DNA from: Actinomycetes bacterium
GTDB taxonomy: Bacteria > Actinomycetota > Coriobacteriia > Coriobacteriales > Eggerthellaceae
Length of the DNA stretch: 29,366 nt
Assembly: GCA_023394615.1 (NCBI GenBank)
Contig: JAEXAI010000007.1
Span: 1-29,366 of the forward strand
Direction of reading: 5' to 3'
In this document: piece by piece, positions 1 through 7,212 of the stretch
Position numbering within the stretch: the stretch's first letter is position 1
How the letters are laid out: every line of letters begins with the position of its first letter
Notes under the pieces: model-generated
The model's database searches: none
The model's input: the letters and a program-made list of their open reading frames with translations, nothing else
What the model was told of the DNA's origin: nothing
Made by a program: the position numbers and the translations under genes

Positions 1-1
1 G

Positions 2-403
2 ATTCATGGCACCTACAGTCTGACTGCCAGCGACAACGGCCCGTTGATCAGCGGTGTCCTGGCCTATACGGATACCGGTTACACCGCCTTTCTGGATGCC
101 GACACGTTCGTGTCGACCGATGGCGGCACATCCTTCACCGACTTCGGCAAGCGCGCATACCGGGCGCCCATATACTATGCGACCTCGGCTACCACTGACG
201 AATGGCTCTACACGATGGGTTCGACGGCCTATGATGGCGACGTGCTTATAATGCGCGCGACCCGTATCGCCGAGCCCGCACCGACGCCCGAACCGCAGCC
301 CGCATCTGACGACGCTGCGGCGCAAACGGTTCGCTCACTGCCGAACACCGGCGATGCGCTACCTTCTTGGTTAGCCATCCTGTTTTACAGGGGAAATGCG
401 TGA
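2..403 (+). CDS. C-terminal part of an LPXTG surface protein, 5' end outside the window
   Basis: The frame is open from the first bases, so the gene begins upstream. The visible 133 residues hold a beta-rich domain (Y/D/G repeats such as DEWLYTMGS and YDGD, reminiscent of propeller blades), a Pro/Glu-rich linker (PAPTPEPQP) and the sortase motif LPNTGD (338-355). A normal sorting signal continues with about 20 hydrophobic residues and a positive tail. Here only SWLAILF follows before YRGNA and a stop, so the membrane segment is cut short. The stop codon lies one base from the stop of the convergent membrane-protein gene, which suggests a deletion joined the two 3' ends. A relic of a paralogous sequence lies at about 7043-7090. 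Sortase anchoring is family knowledge; loss of anchoring is inference. Confidence 0.75.
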   Translation: MHGTYSLTASDNGPLISGVLAYTDTGYTAFLDADTFVSTDGGTSFTDFGKRAYRAPIYYATSATTDEWLYTMGSTAYDGDVLIMRATRIAEPAPTPEPQPASDDAAAQTVRSLPNTGDALPSWLAILFYRGNA

Positions 404-404
404 T

Positions 405-1364
405 TCAACGGTTTTCATCAACGATTTCCTTATAGCTTTCGGTGTCAGTGTAAAGCTCGTCTTTCAGCGGGTTAAGATGCGCCGCGCGAATTCGGTGAAG
501 CTGGTAGGCGGCAAGTGCCACGTTGGCGGCAAGCGCTACCAAGCTTACGACGAAAAACGCGATTGGATTGTGCGTGGTGGGAATCTCTGCGAATGTGTAG
601 AACTGCGGCACCGCCATGGCGAACATCGCATACAGCCCCAGTGTTTGTGCGCGGTGTTGCAACCAAGCACCGCGTTTCGTGAAGAACGTGGGAACGGTGC
701 AAGCAATCAACAGCGCTAAGCCCGTGTACGTGGAATGATCGGACATGCAGTTGTAGGTGTAGGCGAAATTCCACAGGTCGTATGCGATGATCCACATCCA
801 TATCATGTCGGGCCAGATCATGTCTTTGGACTTGTCTTTGGAAATGAAGATGCCGAACCAACCGCAGATAGTGATGATGTTCAAGATGCCAGCTACCGCG
901 TTCATAATGTTCCATGGGCCGGAAATCATCCATACGTGGTCGACCACGGCGCCGTTCCACAGCCCGAAGCTGAACATCTGAACATCGCGCACCACAGCCT
1001 CGGCAATGTTGATGGCCAGGATGAGCGGAGGGAAGCAGAGTGCCCAGCGCTTTTCGTACAGGTGATGCGTCCGACCGTCGCTGCCGTGCCATTTCACGAA
1101 TCTGAGAGCCATGAAACCCACGCACCCGGCTAGAGCGGAATATGTTTTTGCCCAATTGAACCAGTTGCCTGTGCCGTATTCGTTTCCGGGAGCGGCGGTG
1201 TAGGGCCATACGAACACGGTCAACACGATGGGTGCGATGATGAACAGAGCCACGCCGCCCCATGCGCTCGTACGCCCCAGTTCGTTGAATGCCATCAGGG
1301 CGAACAGCACGAACAGCCAGATGGCCCACACCGTGGGGTCGCTTGCTTGATAAAGGATTCCCAT
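405..1364 (-). CDS. multi-pass membrane protein, probably DUF5692 family
   Basis: This 319-residue protein has about eight to nine hydrophobic segments spread over its length (for example near residues 12-30, 38-54, 75-90, 108-122, 150-170 and 220-290) and many Trp residues (WAIWLF, WMWIIAYDLWNF), ending in a charged cytosolic tail. No enzymatic motif is visible. The length and Trp-rich pattern fit the uncharacterised DUF5692 membrane family seen in anaerobic actinobacteria and clostridia; that assignment is from memory and moderate. The start is well supported: AAGGAGGT lies just upstream of ATG. It stands alone and converges on the truncated surface-protein gene, with one base between the two stops. 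Function unknown. Confidence 0.75.
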   Translation of the reverse strand: MGILYQASDPTVWAIWLFVLFALMAFNELGRTSAWGGVALFIIAPIVLTVFVWPYTAAPGNEYGTGNWFNWAKTYSALAGCVGFMALRFVKWHGSDGRTHHLYEKRWALCFPPLILAINIAEAVVRDVQMFSFGLWNGAVVDHVWMISGPWNIMNAVAGILNIITICGWFGIFISKDKSKDMIWPDMIWMWIIAYDLWNFAYTYNCMSDHSTYTGLALLIACTVPTFFTKRGAWLQHRAQTLGLYAMFAMAVPQFYTFAEIPTTHNPIAFFVVSLVALAANVALAAYQLHRIRAAHLNPLKDELYTDTESYKEIVDENR

Positions 1365-1776
1365 GGATTACCTCCTTAGATTAGGCGATGGCCGACGCCT
1401 CGTTGCGCATAGGGCCTACTGCGGCTTGCTGCATTCGGCAGGCCGCGTGCCGTATGACCATCGCCAATTGGCCGCTGTTGTTACGGCGGTCACCATCGTG
1501 TCCACGCGACCCTTGTCATCCTAGGTCGCGTTGTAGCCGAATCTTTCCAGGTTCGTGCTATTGGGGCACAGCATAGCAAGGAGATTTTCCCTAGGCTTGA
1601 CGATAGAGTCTTGAAGCGTCAAATTCTGCTTCATATGTGCAATACGCTGTTGCGAAGCGCAGGGAAAAGAGAGCATCGTCGATGACGGTGCGAAATCGCG
1701 GGGAGTTGCGGTGTGTGTCAAAGCCTTTTTCCACTCGATAGTTGCAAAACCCGAGGGCGTGAACTCAATGCGCCGT
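1365..1776. other. intergenic stretch with possible gene debris
   Basis: There is no convincing intact gene. On the minus strand, around 1521-1665, a short frame reads VKPRENLLAMLCPN, which recalls the N-terminus of uroporphyrinogen-decarboxylase-like (URO-D) methyltransferases (xxRENLLxxL). It is closed by a TAG at about 1521, after which the same frame continues openly (DDKGRVDTMVTAV). This could be a decayed URO-D-type gene, but the match is short and I hold it weakly. No RNA gene or strong terminator was seen. Confidence 0.25.
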
Positions 1777-3201
1777 CTAACCTACGGCTCTATGTTCTGC
1801 CGCCGCCACGGACTTGCAGATAATACATGCCGCACTCATGAGCGCAGCATGTTCGATGCCGTCGTATTGCATGACAAACCGTGCCCTGTCATCGGGCGCA
1901 AGCAACGATCCCATGTCGTAGTCTTCTAGGGGAACAAGGCAGACGCCGTGTTTCTCAGCTTCTTCAGCAATGTCATGTGCCTTTGCATCCGTTTTTATAC
2001 TGAGCACGAAATGGAGCCCTGAGTTGTATTCTTCAAACATAAAACGCTCTACCATGGAGGTTGCGCGCAGCGCATTGATGAAGCAATCACGCGCGTTGCG
2101 AGCTGTGTTTCGATGCTTGTTGATGTGGCGATCGTAGATTCCCGACTCGATGATGCGGGCAAGGGCTATCTGGTTAATCGATCCGACGGTAGCGGAAAAG
2201 CATCTCAGCATACGCTCGAGATCGCTTTCAAATTCAGGCGGAAACACGCCAAAGGCAATGCGAAGCGAAGGGCTCAAGCTGTTCGAGAACGTGCTTAAAT
2301 AGATCACTTTGCCTTCGGTATCGATACTACTGAGTGCTGGAATGGGTTTCCCTGAAAGGCGGAATTCGCAATCGTAGTCGTCTTCAACAATATAGCGGCC
2401 TTCCGCATGCGACGCCCAACCCAAGAGCTTGTACCTGCGCGCAATCGAAGTTACGCGTCCTGTGGGGAATTGGTGTGATGGCATCACATGAACAAGCTTT
2501 GCGTCACTTTGCTCGAGGAGGTTGCAGTCGATGCCTTCTTGGTCCAGTGGCAGATAGGCAACGTGCATGCCTAGTGCTTCGTAAACACTGGGCAGACGAC
2601 GATATCCTGGTGACTCCAAGGCGACAGTGCTACTGTTTTCCATGAGTAGTGCAACAAGGCTGTAGAGCATAGGCGCGCCCGCCGTGATGACGATTTGATC
2701 AGGGTTTGCAACGATGCCACGCGAATGTCCTAGCCATGAGGCGATTGCCTGTCGTAACCGCAGAGAGCCTTGAGCGGGTTGGCAGGCGTAGAGAGATTCT
2801 TCTGGTTCGCTGGTAAAGGTGTCGCGCAGGGCTCTTTCCCAGAGACGTGCGAAGGATGCGCTTGATTGAGACGAAGTTGAAGAGAAGTCGGCGACGCTAA
2901 AGATTTTTTCATGCTCGACGACGTGTTCTTTCTGGGGTTTTGGTGCCGTCTGGCGCGGGGCGATATCTTGGACGTAATAGCCCTTACGTTCGTGTGAGGC
3001 AATATAGCCTTCTGCGGCAAGCTGTCGATATGCGCCCTCTACCGTGATTACGCTTACGCCAAGGTTGCGCGCAAAGCTTCGCTTTGAAGGCAGTCGATCG
3101 TGGGGAAGGAGCGCACCCGCCAAGATGTCGTCGCGAATGCATCGATATAGGCTTTCATACAGAGGCGATTCGCTGTGCTGAGCAAGGTCATAAGTAAGCA
3201 T
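1777..3201 (-). CDS. pdxR: MocR/PdxR-type regulator (GntR HTH fused to aminotransferase fold)
   Basis: Residues 1-75 form a GntR winged helix (PLYESLYRCIRDDIL, LPSKRSFARNLGVSVITVEGAYRQL). After a linker, residues about 125-470 form a fold type I aminotransferase domain with PSHQFPTG and VEDDYDCEFR, whose Asp would contact the PLP pyridine. It is divergent from pdxST, so the expected role is PLP-responsive control of B6 synthesis. Family members usually have a Schiff-base Lys in a TFSKxLxPxxR motif; here the motif reads TFSNSLSPSLR, so the Lys is Asn (codon at 2281-2283). An upstream in-frame ATG at 3213 exists, but ATG at 3201 gives the usual MLTYDL N-terminus and has GGGA six bases ahead. 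The 3213 codon also falls inside a candidate operator repeat. PdxR function is inferred from family and position. Confidence 0.85.
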   Translation of the reverse strand: MLTYDLAQHSESPLYESLYRCIRDDILAGALLPHDRLPSKRSFARNLGVSVITVEGAYRQLAAEGYIASHERKGYYVQDIAPRQTAPKPQKEHVVEHEKIFSVADFSSTSSQSSASFARLWERALRDTFTSEPEESLYACQPAQGSLRLRQAIASWLGHSRGIVANPDQIVITAGAPMLYSLVALLMENSSTVALESPGYRRLPSVYEALGMHVAYLPLDQEGIDCNLLEQSDAKLVHVMPSHQFPTGRVTSIARRYKLLGWASHAEGRYIVEDDYDCEFRLSGKPIPALSSIDTEGKVIYLSTFSNSLSPSLRIAFGVFPPEFESDLERMLRCFSATVGSINQIALARIIESGIYDRHINKHRNTARNARDCFINALRATSMVERFMFEEYNSGLHFVLSIKTDAKAHDIAEEAEKHGVCLVPLEDYDMGSLLAPDDRARFVMQYDGIEHAALMSAACIICKSVAAAEHRAVG

Positions 3202-3210
3202 GCGTATTCC

Positions 3211-3255
3211 CATCTGGTCATATTAACTTGGCTCATCTGATTATATTCTGGTACT
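3211..3255. promoter_or_regulatory. candidate MocR/PdxR operator: direct repeats in the divergent promoter region
   Basis: CATCTGGTCATATTA (3211-3225) recurs as CATCTGATTATATTC (3234-3248), matching at 12 of 15 positions and offset by 23 bp. TCTGGT itself recurs exactly 34 bp apart (3213 and 3247). MocR-type regulators such as GabR bind direct repeats separated by about 34 bp, so the site fits the divergent regulator. Binding is inference. Confidence 0.5.
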
Positions 3256-3304
3256 AAAAAGTAAAGCAAAAATGAGTATATAGATATATTCAAATAAGAA
3301 CTAG

Positions 3305-3328
3305 CCTTTCGTTTGTCAAAACGAAAGG
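3305..3328 (+). promoter_or_regulatory. perfect inverted repeat overlapping the pdxS ribosome-binding site
   Basis: CCTTTCGTTT (3305-3314), loop GTCA, AAACGAAAGG (3319-3328). The right arm contains the AAAGGA ribosome-binding site (3324-3329), and the pdxS ATG follows at 3336. In RNA the hairpin would occlude the ribosome site; in DNA it could be a second operator. Confidence 0.55.
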
Positions 3329-3335
3329 AAGCGCT

Positions 3336-4211
3336 ATGAACGAAGAACGGACCAAACTCAACAGAGAACTTGCGCAAATGTTGAAAGGTGGGGTCATTAT
3401 GGATGTGACCACGCCCGAACAGGCACGCATTGCAGAGACAGCAGGCGCATGCGCGGTTATGGCGCTCGAACGCATTCCTGCCGATATCCGCGCAGCCGGG
3501 GGCGTGTCGCGCATGAGTGATCCCCACATGATTCGCGGTATCCAGCAGGCGGTCAGCATACCTGTGATGGCGAAAGTACGTATCGGTCATTTTGTGGAGG
3601 CGCAGATTCTGCAGGCTATCAAAATCGACTACATCGACGAATCGGAAGTCCTTACACCTGCAGACGATGTGTGCCACATCGACAAAACCGCGTTTGATGT
3701 TCCCTTTGTATGCGGTGCTCGTAATCTAGGCGAAGCGCTGCGACGCATTGCGGAGGGTGCAACTATGATTCGAACAAAAGGTGAGCCCGGCACGGGTGAT
3801 GTAGTGCAGGCGGTGCGTCACATGAGGTTGATCAAAAGTCAGCTGAGACAGATTCAGTCTTTGCGAGAAGATGAGCTTTTCGAGGAGGCAAAGCGCCTGC
3901 AAGTGTCTGTTGACCTGTTGCGCGGCGTACACGAAGACGGCCGTCTACCTGTGGTCAACTTTGCTGCGGGCGGGATTGCGACCCCCGCCGACGCTGCGCT
4001 CATGATGCAACTAGGTGCCGAAGGCGTTTTTGTCGGCAGCGGCATCTTCAAGAGCGGGGATCCCGCTAAGCGTGCCAACGCCATCGTTCAGGCTGTGGCG
4101 AATTATGAAGACGCGCGGCTTGTGGCCGACCTTTCGACTAACCTAGGTGAGGCCATGGTTGGCATCAACGCCGATGAAATCACACTTATCATGGAGGAAC
4201 GTGGTCGCTAA
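3336..4211 (+). CDS. pdxS: pyridoxal 5'-phosphate synthase, synthase subunit PdxS
   Basis: PdxS condenses ribose 5-phosphate, glyceraldehyde 3-phosphate and ammonia from PdxT into PLP (DXP-independent vitamin B6 pathway, cytosol). The 291 residues match the usual length of this TIM barrel. Visible active-site signatures are IMDVTT (Asp23), PVMAKVRIGH with the first catalytic Lys80, and RTKGEPGTG with the second catalytic Lys148, plus the phosphate-binding glycines of NFAAGGIATPADAA and GVFVGSGIFKS near the C-terminus. The start is preceded by AAAGGA six bases upstream, buried in an inverted repeat. Its stop TAA shares one base with the pdxT start (TAATG), so the pair is translationally coupled. 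Control by the divergent MocR regulator is inferred. Confidence 0.97.
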   Translation: MNEERTKLNRELAQMLKGGVIMDVTTPEQARIAETAGACAVMALERIPADIRAAGGVSRMSDPHMIRGIQQAVSIPVMAKVRIGHFVEAQILQAIKIDYIDESEVLTPADDVCHIDKTAFDVPFVCGARNLGEALRRIAEGATMIRTKGEPGTGDVVQAVRHMRLIKSQLRQIQSLREDELFEEAKRLQVSVDLLRGVHEDGRLPVVNFAAGGIATPADAALMMQLGAEGVFVGSGIFKSGDPAKRANAIVQAVANYEDARLVADLSTNLGEAMVGINADEITLIMEERGR

Positions 4212-4810
4212 TGAGCACCGAGCGGGTGGGTGTCTTAGCTGTTCAAGGTGCCTTTGCCGAACATGAGCGCGCGCTTTCGAAGCTGGGTGTGTCCACTGTG
4301 GAACTGCGTCAAGCATCCGATTTGGATAAGTCCTTTAGTCGACTTGTATTGCCGGGCGGTGAAAGCACAGCACAGGGTCGCATGCTTAGGGAGCTCGGAA
4401 TGCTGGAAACCCTTCGTGCGATGGTGAAAGATGGCATGCCTACACTTGGCACGTGCGCGGGCTTGATCTTATTAGCGGCGGATATCGATGACATCAACGG
4501 CGACGGAAGTGTTGTGGACAAGCAACATAATTCCACATGGCTTGCCACCTTGTCTGTGCGCGTGCGCCGTAATGCATACGGGCGCCAGCTGGGAAGCTTC
4601 AAAACTTGTGCGGATTTTGGTGGAGAGCATAGTATTCCGATGACGTTTATCCGTGCGCCATTCGTTGTCGATGCTTCTGATGATTGCGAGGTGCTTGCGC
4701 GCATCGACGGAAACATTGTGGGCGTGAAGCAGGGACGCCAGATAGGTATTTCATTTCATCCCGAACTCGATGATGACCTGCGCGTACACCAGATGTTCAT
4801 GTCTTTATAG
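4211..4810 (+). CDS. pdxT: pyridoxal 5'-phosphate synthase, glutaminase subunit PdxT
   Basis: This class I glutamine amidotransferase supplies ammonia to PdxS. The 199 residues carry the PGGES oxyanion loop (48-52), nucleophile Cys82 in GTCAG, and the His183/Glu185 pair in FHPEL, so the full catalytic triad is present. Length is typical. It overlaps pdxS by one base and has no ribosome site of its own beyond the GGAGG-like sequence in the pdxS tail, consistent with coupling. After the stop a weak TTGAG/CTCAA hairpin is followed by CCGTTTTG, a possible terminator. Confidence 0.96.
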   Translation: MSTERVGVLAVQGAFAEHERALSKLGVSTVELRQASDLDKSFSRLVLPGGESTAQGRMLRELGMLETLRAMVKDGMPTLGTCAGLILLAADIDDINGDGSVVDKQHNSTWLATLSVRVRRNAYGRQLGSFKTCADFGGEHSIPMTFIRAPFVVDASDDCEVLARIDGNIVGVKQGRQIGISFHPELDDDLRVHQMFMSL

Positions 4811-4822
4811 CTCATGTTTGAG

Positions 4823-4905
4823 GTGGTCTCAACCGTTTTGCCAGGCACTTCAAAATCCACTGAAAAGTGATCTCAATCCGCGCTCGCGAGTGCTCTTAAC
4901 TCATG
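4823..4905. repeat. degenerate copies of an 11-bp GTGGTCTCAAA-type repeat
   Basis: GTGGTCTCAAC (4823-4833), GTGATCTCAAT (4867-4877) and GTGCTCTTAAC (4890-4900), the last followed by TCATGCC. The same series, in tighter form, lies at 24986-25018, where it is again followed by TCATGC. Confidence 0.4.
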
Positions 4906-4933
4906 CCCTGAACTGTGAGGGGGATAGGGGCAC

Positions 4934-4962
4934 TTGACGGGTGAACGATTGTTCACTACAAT
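4934..4962 (+). promoter_or_regulatory. sigma-70-type promoter of the tetR gene
   Basis: TTGACG (4934-4939), 17-bp spacer, TACAAT (4957-4962). The spacer is filled by the first TetR operator, so repressor binding would exclude RNA polymerase. Confidence 0.85.
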
Positions 4963-4984
4963 GCATTGTGAACAATCGTTCACC
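4940..4984. promoter_or_regulatory. twin TetR-type palindromic operators
   Basis: Two 16-bp palindromes, GTGAACGATTGTTCAC (4941-4956) and GTGAACAATCGTTCAC (4968-4983), are themselves arms of a perfect 17-bp inverted repeat separated by 11 bp. The first lies in the promoter spacer, the second over the transcription start. This is the expected layout for autorepression by the adjacent TetR protein. Confidence 0.85.
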
Positions 4985-5005
4985 ACATGATTGGAGTATG
5001 ACTGC

Positions 5006-5623
5006 ATGAACGAGACGGCAGAGAAGATATTGAGCACATCCTTGCACCTGTTCGCACAAAAGGGCTTTGCAGCCACGTCTGTCGGCGACATCGCCGATGA
5101 GGTCGGGGTGGTGCGAAGCGCTTTGTATAAACATTTCGAGAGCAAGCAAGCCATCATGGAGGGCATCATTGGACGAATGGAAGAGAAAGATGCCGAGCGA
5201 GCCCATGAGTTCGGGATGCCGGAGAACAGCGCTGAGGATGCACCCGCTCAATACAAGGACGTTTCCATAGAGCGCATACGCATCTACAGTCGTGCGCAGT
5301 TGGAGCATTGGCTGGTCGATGACTTCTCAGCCGATTTCCGACGTATGCTCATCATCGAGCAGTACCGCAGCAAGGAGATGGGTGAGCTGTTCCAGCAGTA
5401 CCTAGCAGGTGGGCCCTTGCATTACATGGCCGATATCTTCGCCGAGCGCACCGGAGATGAGAAAAACGCGCTGCAGCTCGCGCTGGAGTTCTACGCACCG
5501 ATGTTCATGCTGGGGTCGCTCTACGATGGCACAGGTGACCTGAAGAGAGTCGAGGGGTTGCTGGATGAGCACGTGACGCGCTTCGCGAAACGATTGGAAG
5601 AAGCGTCTGTGCGGGCAAGTTGA
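5006..5623 (+). CDS. TetR/AcrR-family transcriptional regulator
   Basis: A 205-residue protein with the N-terminal TetR helix-turn-helix: TAEKILSTSLHLFAQKGF, TSVGDIADEVGVVRSALYKHF, SKQAIMEGI (about residues 4-50), then an all-helical ligand domain of normal size. ATG at 5006 is chosen over the in-frame TTG at 4991 because TGGAG sits nine bases before it and the TTG overlaps that site. Twin palindromic operators in its own promoter indicate autorepression. The SAM methyltransferase 91 bp downstream on the same strand is the likely co-regulated target. The ligand is unknown. Confidence 0.9.
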   Translation: MNETAEKILSTSLHLFAQKGFAATSVGDIADEVGVVRSALYKHFESKQAIMEGIIGRMEEKDAERAHEFGMPENSAEDAPAQYKDVSIERIRIYSRAQLEHWLVDDFSADFRRMLIIEQYRSKEMGELFQQYLAGGPLHYMADIFAERTGDEKNALQLALEFYAPMFMLGSLYDGTGDLKRVEGLLDEHVTRFAKRLEEASVRAS

Positions 5624-5714
5624 ATAAGGGTATCTCATCATTGCGAAGGCTCATGAAGATGAGCTGCAAACCAAGAACTAGAACATCACCCTCCCTTCAG
5701 TAAGGAGCTACAAC

Positions 5715-6413
5715 ATGAAAGTATTAGACGAATCCTTCATTCATGACAACCTCATGGGTCCCAATGTGGCACTCATGTTCGAAGAGCTATGCGCAAAGGA
5801 GATTCCCCAAACACCCAATGCGCGTATCTGCGACTTGGGTTGCGGTGCCGGGCTCTCATCGTTGCTGGCAGCGCAATGCTGCAGTGGCACGGTCTATGCC
5901 GTCGATTCCTGGAACGCCCCCGAGCAGAACCGCGAGCGTTTCGACGAGTTCGAGTGCGGGGGGCGCATCGAGGCTGTACAGGCCGATGCTCCCGATCTTC
6001 CCTTTAAACCCCGCTTCTTCGATTGCCTGTTCAGCCTTGATTCCTACAACTATTTCGGGCGCGAAGAGGGCATCATCGACGCCATCGCCTCATACGTGAA
6101 ACCCGGTGCTCAGCTATTGTTGGCCTTCCCCGGTATGGTCAGGACTTTGGATGAGGGGATGATGGAGGTCTTCTCGAAATCATGGACGGCTGAACAGATG
6201 GATTACATCCGCACCATCGACTGGTGGCGTGGTCTTTTCGAGAAGTCAGATGCCGTCCGTTTGGAGTCGATCAAGCCGATGGAATGCTACCGCCAGGCAT
6301 GGGCCGACTGGCTTTCATGCGATAACGAATACGCGCAGGGCGACCGTGCTGCGATGGAAACGGGAGGAATCGAGCTGATGAACCTGATCGCGGTGAAGCT
6401 CGAAGCACGATAG
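5715..6413 (+). CDS. class I SAM-dependent methyltransferase
   Basis: The 232-residue protein has motif I as CDLGCGAGLSS (about residues 38-48), an acidic residue after the second strand (YAVDSWN), a motif II-like QADAPDLPF and post-motif FDCLFSLDSYNYFG, followed by a methyltransferase-type C-terminal half (GAQLLLAFPG). The substrate is not predictable; such enzymes act on small molecules. AAGGAG lies eight bases before the ATG. It follows the autoregulated TetR gene in the same direction, so the pair may be one transcription unit, possibly a detoxification or metabolite-response module (inference). Confidence 0.88.
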   Translation: MKVLDESFIHDNLMGPNVALMFEELCAKEIPQTPNARICDLGCGAGLSSLLAAQCCSGTVYAVDSWNAPEQNRERFDEFECGGRIEAVQADAPDLPFKPRFFDCLFSLDSYNYFGREEGIIDAIASYVKPGAQLLLAFPGMVRTLDEGMMEVFSKSWTAEQMDYIRTIDWWRGLFEKSDAVRLESIKPMECYRQAWADWLSCDNEYAQGDRAAMETGGIELMNLIAVKLEAR

Positions 6414-6429
6414 GGGCGTCTATTCATGG

Positions 6430-6615
6430 AGAAACGCGTGAATTCTCCAACCCGTATCTCGAAAACACTGAAAGCCTCTTTGCGGTCTTCGACATCGTCG
6501 TATCCTTCGAAGATCATCCGCTTGCTGCGGAAGTGCTTGTGAAGTGAGCTATCCTTGATGCCGACCTTCGACTTCAAGGGAAATGTTTGCAATAGCTTCT
6601 GGCTGAATCGGCTTA
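6430..6615 (-). pseudogene. relic of a TetR-family regulator
   Basis: On the minus strand two frames together read as a TetR DNA-binding domain: EAIANISLEV in one frame, then, after a one-base shift near 6570, VGIKDSSLHKHFRSKRMIF in another, followed by about 25 residues of weak similarity. The beginning of helix 1 and the whole ligand domain are missing. This is a frameshifted fragment left beside the intact TetR-methyltransferase pair. Confidence 0.65.
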
Positions 6616-6640
6616 TGCATGAAGGTCGGTCTTCTCTTTG

Positions 6641-6682
6641 CCGTGCAGGGAGAACCGTGCAGGGAGAACCGTGCAGGGAGAA
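6641..6682 (+). repeat. 14-bp tandem repeat, three perfect copies
   Basis: CCGTGCAGGGAGAA is repeated at 6641-6654, 6655-6668 and 6669-6682 without mismatch. It is in non-coding sequence between the TetR relic and the MITE-like element. Confidence 0.9.
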
Positions 6683-6711
6683 ACATGTCAAAAAAGTGCA
6701 GCTTCTTGCAA

Positions 6712-6930
6712 ATTTTCCGGTCGACCCCCCGTTTTTGGAAGAAAAGTGCAGCATTAGGTTTTTTCGCACTTGATTTCACTGACGCCGTTTTTCGTGCATG
6801 CCGCTGAACTGCGACGATGCAATCAAGCTCTAGGTGGTGCATTTCGAATACGGAACAATGCATACTATGAGTTAACTTATTTACCTAAAGCTGCACTTTT
6901 CTTCCAAAAACGGGGAATCGACTCCAAAAT
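6712..6930. mobile_element. MITE-like element with long terminal inverted repeats
   Basis: The sequence 6720-6752 (GTCGACC...AAGTGCAGC) returns inverted at 6890-6922 (GCTGCACTTTT...AATCGAC) with 31 of 33 positions matching. The arms extend imperfectly to about 6712 and 6930. The interior of about 137 bp has no convincing gene. A further AAAAAGTGCAGCTTCTT motif just outside (6690-6706) resembles the inner end of the arm. Size and long inverted ends suggest a non-autonomous element or a large structured intergenic repeat. No target duplication is evident. Confidence 0.55.
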
Positions 6931-6935
6931 CGTTC

Positions 6936-7090
6936 CTTGCTGCATTCGTTGCGCTTCTGTTGGTGGTAAGCATGCTGCTGACGGCGGCTTCGACGTCAAT
7001 TCGCCGAATTGGAACACGCCCTCCGTGAAAAACGCCTGCAGCTTCGGCTACTACCGATGAATGGCTCTACGCGATGGGATCGTCGGTGGT
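6936..7090 (+). pseudogene. relic of an LPXTG-type surface protein gene
   Basis: Two pieces survive. At 6942-7000 a frame reads AFVALLLVVSMLLTAAS, like a signal-peptide core. At 7043-7090, in another frame, ASATTDEWLYAMGSS is nearly identical to the C-terminal domain of the surface protein at the window start (SATTDEWLYTMGS, 185-225), and the DNA is also similar. The middle of the gene is gone. This looks like a deleted paralog just upstream of the intact surface protease. Confidence 0.6.
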
Positions 7091-7212
7091 GCGGTTTCAT
7101 GTTGCGGAGTGTTCTATTCGCCAACGATGGGCGATAGTATTTATGTACTCCATGGCATTTAACCGATAGAATGAGCTTTAGGGTTTTCGTCCATTGACGA
7201 GGGGAATATCTT

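Noticed and set aside
472..1329. Long minus-strand frame (285 codons) inside the membrane-protein gene
   Set aside because: It is out of frame with a well-supported gene on the same strand, Arg/His-rich and has no ribosome site: a shadow frame.
6770..7060. 96-codon plus-strand frame across the MITE-like element
   Set aside because: It crosses the inverted-repeat arm and has no ribosome site or domain similarity.
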